A stretch of DNA of 64,000 nt, from NCBI RefSeq assembly GCF_039023475.1, contig NZ_JBCHVB010000001.1, forward strand, positions 806,001 through 870,000, read 5' to 3'. Both the position numbers and the translations under genes were made by a program. Origin of the DNA: Erwinia sp039023475 (GTDB lineage Bacteria > Pseudomonadota > Gammaproteobacteria > Enterobacterales > Enterobacteriaceae). Shown here piece by piece: positions 8,219-16,435 of this stretch. The first letter of the stretch is position 1; each line of letters starts with the position of its first letter. The notes beneath the pieces are model-generated. The model was given only the letters and a program-made list of their open reading frames with translations, was not told the origin of the DNA and did not search any database.

Positions 8219-8749
8219 ATGGAAGGAATGTTTTTCAGCGATAGCACTTTGCTTTTGCGCACGCTGGTGATTGGCATACTGGCCTATATCAATCTTATTA
8301 TTCTGCTGCGTCTTTCCGGCCTGCGAACGCTGTCAAAAATGAACGCGTTTGACCTGGTCATTACGGTAGCGCTCGGATCCACCTTCGCCACCATTCTGCT
8401 GAACCGCAGCGTTTCTCTGGCCCAGGGGACGCTCGCTTTCGCGCTGCTGATTGTTTTGCAGTATGCGGTGACCTGGTCAAGCGTCAGGGCGAGCTGGTTC
8501 AGCAAACTGATCACCGGTGAACCCAGGCTTTTGTTCTTCCAGGGCCAGTTCCTTGCAAAGGCGATGCGATCCGCGCGGGTCACCGAAGATGAAATCCACG
8601 CCGCCGTTCGCGCCAGCGGCCATCCTGCCCTCGAAGAGATTGATGCGGTGGTGCTTGAGTCAGACGGAAGCTTCAGCGTCGTCAAGTCAGGGTCAGATAA
8701 AGGGTATTCCGCCTTTGCGGATGTTCGTTCGCAAAAACCGCTTGATTAA
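8219..8749 (+). CDS. DUF421 / YetF-family membrane protein
   Basis: Protein of 176 residues. Three hydrophobic segments occupy about residues 10-90, followed by a soluble C-terminal domain (LLFFQGQFLAKAMRSARVT, IDAVVLESDGSFSVV) of the DUF421/YetF type. The function of the family is poorly known; Bacillus YetF and YdfS-like members have been linked to spore or stress traits. It starts at ATG with a strong AGGAGAGG ribosome site and has its own 117-bp upstream gap after the antiporter gene, so cotranscription is possible but unproven. It is absent from this locus in E. coli. Confidence 0.85.
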   Translation: MEGMFFSDSTLLLRTLVIGILAYINLIILLRLSGLRTLSKMNAFDLVITVALGSTFATILLNRSVSLAQGTLAFALLIVLQYAVTWSSVRASWFSKLITGEPRLLFFQGQFLAKAMRSARVTEDEIHAAVRASGHPALEEIDAVVLESDGSFSVVKSGSDKGYSAFADVRSQKPLD

Positions 8750-8797
8750 CGCTTATCGCCCGCGGCGCAAATGCATTATACCCCCTTCGCCTGGCGC

Positions 8798-8806
8798 TGT
8801 TATAAT
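8798..8806 (+). promoter_or_regulatory. Extended -10 promoter element for roxA
   Basis: TGTTATAAT is a consensus extended -10 (TGn plus TATAAT) 33 nt before the roxA start codon. No good -35 hexamer is seen at 17 bp, which extended -10 promoters tolerate. Confidence 0.5.
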
Positions 8807-8838
8807 CGTTAAAATTCTGCCCTTCAGGAACCCGCATC

Positions 8839-9966
8839 ATGGACTATCAGCTCGATCTCAACTGGCCCGATTTTATCCAGCGCTACTGGCAAAAACGGCC
8901 TGTCGTGCTCAAACGCGGCTTTAAAAACTTTGTCGATCCTCTCTCACCGGACGAACTTGCCGGGCTGGCGATGGAGAACGAAGTCGACAGCCGCCTGGTC
9001 AGCCATCAGGATGAGAAATGGCAGGTGAGTCATGGCCCTTTTGAGAGCTACGATCATCTGGGCGAGAACAACTGGTCGCTGCTGGTGCAGGCAGTCGATC
9101 ACTGGCACGAGCCTTCCGCCGCGCTGATGCGCCCTTTCCGCGCGCTGCCTGACTGGCGCACCGACGATCTGATGATCTCCTTCTCGGTGCCGGGCGGCGG
9201 CGTTGGTCCGCACCTCGATCAGTATGATGTCTTCATCATTCAGGGAACGGGCCGCCGTCGCTGGCGCGTGGGGGAAAAAGTGGCAATGAAGCAGCACTGC
9301 CCTCACCCTGACCTGCTTCAGGTAGAACCTTTTGAGGCGATCATCGATGAAGAGCTGGAGCCGGGAGATATTCTCTATATTCCGCCAGGTTTTCCGCATG
9401 AAGGGTATTCGCTGGAAAACTCCCTGAACTATTCGGTCGGTTACCGGGCGCCCAGCGGCAGGGAGCTGATTAGCGGTTTTGCTGACTATGTGCTCTCCCG
9501 CGAGTTGGGCAGCCATCGCTACAGCGATCCTGAAATCCCCGCGAGGGAAAATCCCGCCGAGGTCCTGCCGCAGGAGATTGACGGGATCCGCGCCATGATG
9601 CTGGAACTTCTCGGGCAGCCGGAGCAGTTTAACCAGTGGTTTGGCGAGTTTATCTCACAGTCGCGTCACGAGCTGGATGTCGCCCCGCCTGAACCGCCCT
9701 ATCAGCCCGATGAGATTTATGATGCGCTCCAGCAGGGTGACTCGCTGACCCGCCTTGGCGGGCTGCGCGTTATCTCCATCGGCCATGCCGTTTTTGTTAA
9801 CGGCGAACAGCTTGAATCACCGCACCGCGAGGCGCTGAAAACGCTGGCTAACCACCACAGCCTGAATGCGGACGCGCTGGGCCCCGCGCTGGACGATCCT
9901 TCATTTCTCGCACAGCTTGCCGCGCTGGTTAACAGCGGCTACTGGTATTTTGGCGAAGAAGCGTAA
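8839..9966 (+). CDS. roxA: 50S ribosomal protein L16 arginine hydroxylase
   Basis: 2-oxoglutarate/Fe(II) oxygenase of the JmjC type that hydroxylates an Arg of ribosomal protein L16 (YcfD in E. coli). It has 375 residues, the family length. The iron ligands are His125 and Asp127 (GPHLDQYDVF) and His187 (GFPHEGYSLENS), the same numbering as E. coli. The C-terminal winged-helix region is present. A promoter-like extended -10 lies directly upstream, and a strong hairpin follows, so it is probably a monocistronic unit. Confidence 0.96.
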   Translation: MDYQLDLNWPDFIQRYWQKRPVVLKRGFKNFVDPLSPDELAGLAMENEVDSRLVSHQDEKWQVSHGPFESYDHLGENNWSLLVQAVDHWHEPSAALMRPFRALPDWRTDDLMISFSVPGGGVGPHLDQYDVFIIQGTGRRRWRVGEKVAMKQHCPHPDLLQVEPFEAIIDEELEPGDILYIPPGFPHEGYSLENSLNYSVGYRAPSGRELISGFADYVLSRELGSHRYSDPEIPARENPAEVLPQEIDGIRAMMLELLGQPEQFNQWFGEFISQSRHELDVAPPEPPYQPDEIYDALQQGDSLTRLGGLRVISIGHAVFVNGEQLESPHREALKTLANHHSLNADALGPALDDPSFLAQLAALVNSGYWYFGEEA

Positions 9967-9972
9967 GCAGAC

Positions 9973-10003
9973 GCCTTTCCCGCAGCCCTGCTGCGGGAAA
10001 GGC
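9973..10003 (+). terminator. Strong hairpin after roxA
   Basis: Perfect 13-bp inverted repeat, GCCTTTCCCGCAG and CTGCGGGAAAGGC, with a 5-nt loop, 6 nt after the roxA stop. It is followed by TTATCT, a weak U-tract. It separates the convergent genes roxA and pepT and may act in both directions. Confidence 0.65.
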
Positions 10004-10081
10004 TTATCTCCGTCGGCCAGCCCGAAAGTGACCCTGTCACATACCCGCCACAGCGCTATCCGTTAAGCCGGCTCCCTCACC

Positions 10082-11314
10082 TCAGGCTCTGGTCTTTTCC
10101 GCTGTTAATCCGGCGATACGCATAATCACCGTCACCGCCTTTTCCATATTATCCAGCGAGGCAAATTCGTGTTTGCCATGGTAGTTGTAACCGCCGGTGA
10201 AGAGGTTCGGACACGGCAGCCCCATAAAAGAGAGCGCCGCGCCATCCGTGCCGCCGCGGATAGGTTTCACCACGGGCTCGATATCGCAGTCGCGCATCGC
10301 CTGAAGTGCCGTTTCGATAATATGCGGATGAGCCTCGATTTTTTCCCGCATATTGTAATAGCTGTCTTCAATCTGAACCTCGATGCCGCAGCCAGCCTGA
10401 AGGTGCGCCGACAGTGCAGCGGCGGTACGTCTTATCGTCGCCTTACGTGCCTCAAAGCCTTCACGCCCGAAGTCGCGGATGATGTAGTGCAGCTCCGCCT
10501 TATCCACCCCACCCTTAATGCCGTGAAGATGATAAAAGCCTTCGTGGCCTGAGGTCAGCTCCGGCACTTCCTCTGCCGGCATGGCTGCATGAAAGCGCAT
10601 CGCCAGATCCAGGGCATTGACCATCGCGCCCTTCGCCGTGCCGGGATGCACATTATTGCCGGCGATCTTTATCGTGGCGGAAGCGGCGTTAAAGTTCTCA
10701 TACTCAAATTCGCCCATCCCGCCGCCGTCCACGGTATAGGCCCAGTCGGCCGCAAACGCCGCCACGTCAAACGCGCGGGTGCCTTTACCGATCTCCTCAT
10801 CAGGCGTAAAGGCGACGCGGATATCCCCGTGGGGCAGCCTGGCATCAATCAGGCGGGCCAGCGCGGTCATGATTTCCGCCACGCCCGCTTTATCATCGGC
10901 GCCCAGCAGCGTCTTTCCATCGGTGGTGATAAGCGTATGCCCGGTGAGCGTATGAAGCACGGGGAACATAACCGGCGAAAGGATTTCATCGCCCGTACCC
11001 AGGGCAATATCCCCGCCGCGGTAGTTTTCCACAATCTGGGGGTTGACGTTTTTTGCCGTGAAATCTGGCGACGTGTCCATATGGGCGATAAAGCCTACCG
11101 TCGGCACGGGCCAGGAAACGGTGGAGGGAAGCGTCGCCATCACAATCCCATTCTCGCTCAGGGTCACGTCACTCAGGCCTGACGCTTTAAGTTCTTCCAT
11201 GAGGCAATGTGCCAGTTTCCACTGACCTTCCGTGCTGGGAACCTGACGCACGTGACTTTTCGACTGGGTGTCGTACGAAACATAATGCAAAAAACGATCG
11301 AGTAATTTGTCCAT
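10082..11314 (-). CDS. pepT: Peptidase T (tripeptidase)
   Basis: Zinc metallopeptidase of the M20 family that removes N-terminal residues from tripeptides in the cytoplasm; 410 residues. Metal-site motifs are visible: FIAHMDTSPD, LGADDKAG and FTPDEEIGKG, followed by TVDGGGMGE. The C-terminus has the conserved RGGTDGAALSFMGLPCPNLF and NYHGKHEF. The start MDKLLDRFLHYVS matches the family. No FNR box like that seen before ndh was found upstream, although pepT is anaerobically induced in Salmonella. In E. coli it neighbours potABCD, which is missing here. Confidence 0.97.
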   Translation of the reverse strand: MDKLLDRFLHYVSYDTQSKSHVRQVPSTEGQWKLAHCLMEELKASGLSDVTLSENGIVMATLPSTVSWPVPTVGFIAHMDTSPDFTAKNVNPQIVENYRGGDIALGTGDEILSPVMFPVLHTLTGHTLITTDGKTLLGADDKAGVAEIMTALARLIDARLPHGDIRVAFTPDEEIGKGTRAFDVAAFAADWAYTVDGGGMGEFEYENFNAASATIKIAGNNVHPGTAKGAMVNALDLAMRFHAAMPAEEVPELTSGHEGFYHLHGIKGGVDKAELHYIIRDFGREGFEARKATIRRTAAALSAHLQAGCGIEVQIEDSYYNMREKIEAHPHIIETALQAMRDCDIEPVVKPIRGGTDGAALSFMGLPCPNLFTGGYNYHGKHEFASLDNMEKAVTVIMRIAGLTAEKTRA

Positions 11315-11492
11315 TTGCCTTCCCTTTGATTGCCGGCCTTTATTATCGGGAACCTTTTCCCGCCGAATATTGCGTCAGGTCACTTCAGCAGCCTGTTGCC
11401 TGCCACCTTTCTGCCCGTCCAGCCTGATTTTAGCGGGTTTTGCCACGCTTACCGGTAAACAGACCGGCCAGAATGACGTGGCCTTGTCCTTA

Positions 11493-12071
11493 TCAGGATA
11501 GCGGCAGCCGGGGCTGCGGATAATGAATCAGGCTCTGAAAGCAGGCGGTGGAAGGCGTGTCGTTACGGTAAGTATGTGGCCCGTCGGCCTGAAACCGCAG
11601 CCCCTCTCCCACGCACAGCCTGTACTCCGCGTCGTTAACGATCAGTACCAGTTTCCCCTGCATAACAACCACGTGTTCAATCACGCCAGCCTCATGGGGC
11701 GAAGAGTTGCTTACCGCACCGGCTGCCAGCTCCACACAGAGCATGTCGAACCCAAGCTGGTGGTCGAACGGAAACAGAGGCGCGACGCGCATTGCGGCAT
11801 TCTGTTGCTGCCACTGCGATGAGGCACCACTGCGCACAACCTTCGTGGCTTCCTGCGGCAGGATATCCGCAATAAACAGGGAGAAAGGAACGTGAAATCC
11901 GGTGGCGATCTTCCATAAAGTTGCCACCGTCGGGCTGGATTCCCCGCGCTCAATCTGCCCCAGCATGGCTTTACTGACGCCGGTCTGCGCAGCGGCCAGG
12001 GTCAGGCTCCAGCCGCGCGACAGGCGCAGCGTTTTCAGTGTTTGTCCCGGATTGGGAAAATAGTGGCTCAT
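11493..12071 (-). CDS. XRE-family regulator with cupin domain
   Basis: Transcription regulator of 192 residues. The helix-turn-helix occupies about residues 10-65 (TLAAAQTGVSKAMLGQIERG) and a cupin ligand-binding domain follows (VIEHVVVMQGKLVLIV, GLRFQADGPHTYRND). I chose the ATG at 12071 because GGAGGAGCT lies directly before it; a longer frame to 12164 runs back through the operator region. It is divergent from the BenE transporter gene, and three palindromes lie between them, so it probably controls both. The ligand is unknown; related regulators sense small metabolites. Confidence 0.88.
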   Translation of the reverse strand: MSHYFPNPGQTLKTLRLSRGWSLTLAAAQTGVSKAMLGQIERGESSPTVATLWKIATGFHVPFSLFIADILPQEATKVVRSGASSQWQQQNAAMRVAPLFPFDHQLGFDMLCVELAAGAVSNSSPHEAGVIEHVVVMQGKLVLIVNDAEYRLCVGEGLRFQADGPHTYRNDTPSTACFQSLIHYPQPRLPLS

Positions 12072-12086
12072 AGCTCCTCCGCTTTT

Positions 12087-12102
12087 GGCGCAGTATAGCG
12101 CC
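12087..12102. promoter_or_regulatory. Palindrome 1 in the divergent intergenic region
   Basis: GGCGCAGTATAGCGCC has perfect 5-bp arms around a TATA-like centre. It is centred 18 bp from the next palindrome and lies closest to the regulator gene. It shares the GCGC/TATA pattern of the other two and may be a weaker operator. Confidence 0.4.
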
Positions 12103-12104
12103 TT

Positions 12105-12120
12105 GTGCGTTATAACGCAC
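12105..12120. promoter_or_regulatory. Palindrome 2, probable operator of the XRE-cupin regulator
   Basis: GTGCGTTATAACGCAC is a perfect 16-bp palindrome. With its flanks it agrees at 18 of 20 positions with the site 27 bp further on. Position in the divergent promoter region and dyad symmetry suggest a binding site for the adjacent dimeric regulator. Confidence 0.65.
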
Positions 12121-12129
12121 AGTGCTACA

Positions 12130-12149
12130 TTGTGCGCTATAACGCACAA
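12130..12149. promoter_or_regulatory. Palindrome 3, probable operator of the XRE-cupin regulator
   Basis: TTGTGCGCTATAACGCACAA is a 20-bp palindrome with one mismatched pair. It is centred 27 bp from palindrome 2 and ends 13 bp before the BenE transporter start, so a bound protein would block transcription or translation initiation of that gene. Confidence 0.65.
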
Positions 12150-12162
12150 CCCGGAAACGATC

Positions 12163-13353
12163 ATGCGCCCACCCTTCTCATTTCGCCATCTTTCACTGCC
12201 TGCTGTTATTGCGGGATTTGTTGCAGTGCTGGTGGGCTATACCAGCTCAGCGGCCATCATCTTTCAGGCCGCCAGCGCGGCGGGCGCTTCGGAAGCGACA
12301 ACCGGCGGCTGGTTAACCATGCTGGGCCTGGCGATGGGCGTCACCTCGCTCGGGCTTTCGCTCTGGTATCGCACGCCCATTCTGACGGCCTGGTCAACGC
12401 CCGGTGCCGCCCTGCTGGTCACCAGCCTGCCCGGCACGCCTGTTGCCGATGCCGTGGGGATTTTTGTATTTGCCTCTGGTCTGATCCTGCTTTGCGGCGT
12501 GACGGGACTCTTTGCGCGGATGATGAACCATATTCCCCAGGCCATTTCTGCCGCAATGCTGGCGGGTATTCTGCTGCGGTTTGGCCTGGATGCCTTTGCC
12601 TCGCTGGAACTTAACTTTTCCCTCACGTTCAGCATGTGCCTGGCGTATCTGCTGGCGAGGCGCTTTCTGCCACGTTATGCCATTCTGCTGACGCTGCTGG
12701 TGGGTCTGGCTGTCGCAGCCCTACAGGGCGATATTCACTTCTCCGGCCAGCCGCTGACCTTTGCCGTTCCGGCCTTTATTGCGCCGCACTTCACGCCCTC
12801 ATCGCTGATTGGCATCGGCATTCCTTTTTTTGTAGTGACGATGGCCTCGCAGAACGCGCCGGGTATCGCCACCCTGAAGGCCGCCGGTTACCGGACGCCG
12901 GTCTCTTCGCTGATGGGCTGGACAGGGCTGACTTCGCTGCTGCTGTCGCCTTTCGGCGGGTTTTCGGTCTGCATCGCGGCCATTACCGCCGCTATCTGTA
13001 TGGGGCCGGACGTTCATCCCGATCCGCAACGACGCTACTGGGGCGCCGCCTGCGCGGGCTTCTTCTATCTGCTGGCGGGGCTGTTCGGCGGGGCGATCGG
13101 GCAGCTTTTCAGCGCGCTGCCGCCTGCGCTAATCCATACTATCGCCGGTCTGGCGCTGCTTGGCACCATTGCGGGCAGCCTGCAACGCGCGCTGGAGAGT
13201 GATAAACAGCGCGAAGCGGCGCTGATCGCTTTCCTGATTACCGCATCGGGGGTCAGCCTGATGGGGATTGGCGCCGCGTTCTGGGGGCTGACAGGCGGAG
13301 TGATGGCACAACTTATTTTTTCAGTGGCAAAGCGTGAACAGCGGCCAGAGTAG
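12163..13353 (+). CDS. BenE-family benzoate/H+ symporter-like transporter
   Basis: Membrane protein of 396 residues with about 12 hydrophobic segments. It begins MRPPFSFRHLSLPAVIAGFVAVLVGYTSSAAIIFQA-like, as BenE proteins do; TPGAALL, ASQNAPGIATLKAAGY and PFGGFSVCIAAITAAICMG are also characteristic. The start at 12163 excludes the operator DNA. BenE in Acinetobacter is a benzoate/proton symporter, but no aromatic catabolic gene is nearby, so the substrate is uncertain. It is divergent from the XRE-cupin regulator, which probably represses it. The pair occupies the place of potABCD in E. coli. Confidence 0.85.
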   Translation: MRPPFSFRHLSLPAVIAGFVAVLVGYTSSAAIIFQAASAAGASEATTGGWLTMLGLAMGVTSLGLSLWYRTPILTAWSTPGAALLVTSLPGTPVADAVGIFVFASGLILLCGVTGLFARMMNHIPQAISAAMLAGILLRFGLDAFASLELNFSLTFSMCLAYLLARRFLPRYAILLTLLVGLAVAALQGDIHFSGQPLTFAVPAFIAPHFTPSSLIGIGIPFFVVTMASQNAPGIATLKAAGYRTPVSSLMGWTGLTSLLLSPFGGFSVCIAAITAAICMGPDVHPDPQRRYWGAACAGFFYLLAGLFGGAIGQLFSALPPALIHTIAGLALLGTIAGSLQRALESDKQREAALIAFLITASGVSLMGIGAAFWGLTGGVMAQLIFSVAKREQRPE

Positions 13354-13435
13354 TCGCCGCCAGCTCTGCACCAGACGTGCTGGGGGCCGTGCGTAATAAA
13401 AGATCGCGCGGGCGGCCTCCATGCCGCCTGAAACG

Positions 13436-14272
13436 TTATTTCCCGATTTGTTCCAGCAGTGAAGCGACGAAGGCAGGCACAACCTCACTGGCTGGCCCGT
13501 AAACCTTCTCTTCAAACTCGCTGCCGACCTGGCTTGGTTCCAGATTCAGCTCCACGGTATGCGCACCCTGCAATCTGGCCTCATGCACAAATCCCGCCGC
13601 CGGATAAACGTGGCCCGAGGTGCCGATGGCCAGGAAGTAGTCCGCCCCGCTCAGCGCTTCGTAGATTTCATCCATCTGCAGCGGCATTTCGCCGAACCAG
13701 ACCACATGCGGGCGAAGCACGGAGGGAAACTGGCAGCAGTGACAGCGATCGCCCGGCTTCACATCTTCCGTCCAGTGCAGGATCTGACCGCTGGTGGCGC
13801 AACGCACTTTCAGCAGCTCACCGTGCATGTGGATCACGTTACTGTTGCCCGCGCGTTCATGGAGGTTGTCGATGTTCTGCGTGACCAGCAGGAAGTGATC
13901 GCCCAGCGTCGCCTCCAGTTCCGCCAGCGCCAGATGGGCGGCGTTCGGCTGGATATCGGGCTGCTGTAGCTGGCGACGACGGGCGTTGTAGAACGCCTGC
14001 ACCTTCTCCGGATCGCGCGCAAAACCTTCCGGGGTCGCCACATCCTCCACCTTGTGCTCCTCCCACAGGCCATCTGCGGCTCTGAAGGTGCGAATGCCTG
14101 ACTCAGCGGAGATCCCCGCGCCGGTCAGTACAACCACGCGAGGCAGCGGATGCCTGGCCATTTCAATCGTGCGATCCCGCTCAAAAATACGCTGGCGAAA
14201 GCGCTGGTGCACCTGGCGGCGCGTTTTTTTGTAGCGGGCCAGCCTCAGTCGGCGACGGGGTGTTCGAATCAT
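13436..14272 (-). CDS. cobB: NAD-dependent protein deacylase, sirtuin type
   Basis: Removes acetyl and other acyl groups from lysines using NAD+; 278 residues. NAD-binding motif GAGISAESGIRTF, the desuccinylase Tyr/Arg pair in FYNARRRQLQ, catalytic His in VIHMHGEL, and four zinc cysteines (VRCATSG, RCHCCQF) are present, then GTSGHVYPAAGF. The N-terminus carries a basic Arg-rich extension before a second in-frame Met (position 38, base 14161). This corresponds to the long and short isoforms known for Salmonella CobB. It ends the lolCDE-nagK-cobB run and starts 3 nt after nagK. Confidence 0.96.
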   Translation of the reverse strand: MIRTPRRRLRLARYKKTRRQVHQRFRQRIFERDRTIEMARHPLPRVVVLTGAGISAESGIRTFRAADGLWEEHKVEDVATPEGFARDPEKVQAFYNARRRQLQQPDIQPNAAHLALAELEATLGDHFLLVTQNIDNLHERAGNSNVIHMHGELLKVRCATSGQILHWTEDVKPGDRCHCCQFPSVLRPHVVWFGEMPLQMDEIYEALSGADYFLAIGTSGHVYPAAGFVHEARLQGAHTVELNLEPSQVGSEFEEKVYGPASEVVPAFVASLLEQIGK

Positions 14273-14275
14273 AAT

Positions 14276-15190
14276 TTAATCCTTAACGTGCAGGAATGCG
14301 GCACCGCGCATTCCGCCTGCGTCTCCGTGACGCGCCTTTTCAAATCGGGGCAATCTTGCAACCGGCAGCAGATGTGGCTTCACGCGTTCGGCCAGCCCCT
14401 CATAAAGCGCATCGAAATTTGACAGTCCACCGCCCAGCACCACCAGGTGTGGATCCACCAGCGTCAGGAGGTTCCCGAGGCAGACGGCCAGCAGCTCCTG
14501 ATAACGCCGGGTGTGGGCGATGGCCTGAGCGTCACCCTGATGATAGCGGGTGATGATTTCCGGCGCACTGAGAGCATGATGATAATGGTGCTGCCAGAGG
14601 CGGGAGAATCCAGGCCCTGAAAGCCAGCTCTCAATACAACCCCGCTTACCGCAGCCGCAGAGCGGCTGCGTCACGTCGCGCCCCAGTACCTCAAGCGCGT
14701 CTACCGGCAGGCGCATATGACCAAACTCGCCGGTGATATAATTGCGTCCTGTTACCGGGCTGCCGTTGACGATCAGCCCGCCTCCCACGCCGGTGCCCAG
14801 GATAAGCCCCATGACCACCGGATAGCCGAGGAACGCTTCATCCAGGGCTTCGGAGAGCGTGAAGCAGTTCGCGTCGTTGTCAATGCGCACTTCACGCCCG
14901 AGGCGCTGGCTGAGATCGGCCTGCAGCGTTCTGCCGCGCGCAGCGGGAATATTGGCGGTAAACAGCGTCCCGTCATCGGGAACCGGTAAACCCGGCACTC
15001 CTACGCCCACGCTGCCCCGCTCGCCACAGCGCGCATCCGCCTCATGGGTCAGCGCGCAGAGGGCCTCCAGCAGTTCATCATACGCCTGCGGCGTTGGTAC
15101 CCGCTGACTCCATACCTGCTCAAGCCGGGCATTGTAAACGCCCAGGGCAATTTTGCTGCCGCCGACGTCAAAACCGTAATAGCTTGTCAT
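14276..15190 (-). CDS. nagK: N-acetyl-D-glucosamine kinase
   Basis: ROK-family kinase of 304 residues that phosphorylates GlcNAc released from peptidoglycan turnover; it works downstream of NagZ, whose gene is also in this window. The ATP-binding motif DVGGSKIALG is at the N-terminus, the sugar and catalytic region is IDNDANCF, and the ROK zinc motif CGCGKRGCIESWLSG is near the middle. It starts 3 nt after lolE and ends 3 nt before cobB, so it is translated from the lol transcript. Confidence 0.96.
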   Translation of the reverse strand: MTSYYGFDVGGSKIALGVYNARLEQVWSQRVPTPQAYDELLEALCALTHEADARCGERGSVGVGVPGLPVPDDGTLFTANIPAARGRTLQADLSQRLGREVRIDNDANCFTLSEALDEAFLGYPVVMGLILGTGVGGGLIVNGSPVTGRNYITGEFGHMRLPVDALEVLGRDVTQPLCGCGKRGCIESWLSGPGFSRLWQHHYHHALSAPEIITRYHQGDAQAIAHTRRYQELLAVCLGNLLTLVDPHLVVLGGGLSNFDALYEGLAERVKPHLLPVARLPRFEKARHGDAGGMRGAAFLHVKD

Positions 15191-15193
15191 CGC

Positions 15194-16435
15194 TTACTGC
15201 CCGCTCAGCACGCGCGCCGGATCGATGCGGCTGGCGCGCCGGGCCGGATACCAGCTGGCAATCAGGCTGAGTAGCAGCGAGGTGACCAGCACGATCCCTA
15301 CGTCCATCCAGTGCAGTTCCGAGGGCAGAAAGTCGATGAAATAGATGTCCCCGGACAGGAAATGATAACCGGTCACTGTTTCAATCCCGCGAATAATTGG
15401 CGTAAGGTTAAGGGCGGCCAGTACGCCGACAATGACGCCGCTGACGCTGCCTACCAGCCCGGCCATCAGGCCGTACCAGACAAAAATTGCCCGAATCAGG
15501 CCGTCACCCGCGCCAAGCGTTCGTAATACTGCAATGTCGCCACTTTTATCTTTCACCGCCATGACCAGCGTGGAGACGATATTAAAGCAGGCGACGCCGA
15601 TAACCAGCACCATCGCCAGATACATAATGGCGCGGATCATCTGGATATCACGGTACATATAACCATAGGTGCCGATCCAGCTGCGGATATAAACATAAGA
15701 ATGCGTCACTTCCCCGGCGTCGCGCACCAGCTTCTGCGCCGCAAACGGGTCGGTCATTTTCATCGCGATGCCGGTCACGCTATCGCCCATTCCCAGGTAC
15801 TGCTGCGCATCCGCCAGCGGCACCAGCGCCAGGCTGTGATCGAGCATGCCGCTCAGGGCCAGAATACCACTGACCTTGAGCCGCACGCGCTTCGGCTGTA
15901 GCAGTTTATGCTGCGGATCGCTGTTGGGAATAAGGATGGTTAGCCAGTCGCCCTGCTTAACCTTGAGGCTGTTCGCCACGCCCTGCCCGAGGATAATCTG
16001 CTGGCTGCCCGCGCTGAAGCGCTGCCAGGCGTTATCCTGAACGTAGGACGGCAGCGCGCTGAGCTGGGTTTCCCGCTGCGGATCGACGCCTTTGACCTGA
16101 ACAGCCTGAAGCCGGGCGCCGCTCTCTATCAGTCCGGTAAAGTTGATATAGGGCGCAGCAGCGGCGATGCCTTTCACGGCCGCCACCTTCGGCAAAAGCG
16201 ACTGCCAGCCGGTAAATGGCTGGTTGACCGGCTCGATCTCGCCATGAGGGACGACGGCCAGAATGCGGTTATTCAGCTCACGCTCAAAGCCGTTCATGGC
16301 GCTCAGGCCCACAATCAGTACCGCCACGCCCAGTGCGATGCCCAGCGTAGAGATAACGGAGATCAGCGAAACCATGCCGCTACGGCGGCGTCCCCGGCTG
16401 AAGCGCAAGCCGAGCAGAAGAGAGAGCGACCCCAT
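15194..16435 (-). CDS. lolE: Lipoprotein-releasing system membrane subunit LolE
   Basis: Inner-membrane subunit of LolCDE, which extracts outer-membrane lipoproteins from the inner membrane and hands them to LolA. The 413 residues hold an N-terminal membrane segment (IALGVAVLIVGLSAM), a large periplasmic domain, and three C-terminal membrane segments with the FtsX-type coupling region. The start MGSLSLLLGLRFSRGRR aligns with E. coli. Its ATG overlaps the lolD stop by one base, indicating translational coupling. Confidence 0.96.
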   Translation of the reverse strand: MGSLSLLLGLRFSRGRRRSGMVSLISVISTLGIALGVAVLIVGLSAMNGFERELNNRILAVVPHGEIEPVNQPFTGWQSLLPKVAAVKGIAAAAPYINFTGLIESGARLQAVQVKGVDPQRETQLSALPSYVQDNAWQRFSAGSQQIILGQGVANSLKVKQGDWLTILIPNSDPQHKLLQPKRVRLKVSGILALSGMLDHSLALVPLADAQQYLGMGDSVTGIAMKMTDPFAAQKLVRDAGEVTHSYVYIRSWIGTYGYMYRDIQMIRAIMYLAMVLVIGVACFNIVSTLVMAVKDKSGDIAVLRTLGAGDGLIRAIFVWYGLMAGLVGSVSGVIVGVLAALNLTPIIRGIETVTGYHFLSGDIYFIDFLPSELHWMDVGIVLVTSLLLSLIASWYPARRASRIDPARVLSGQ

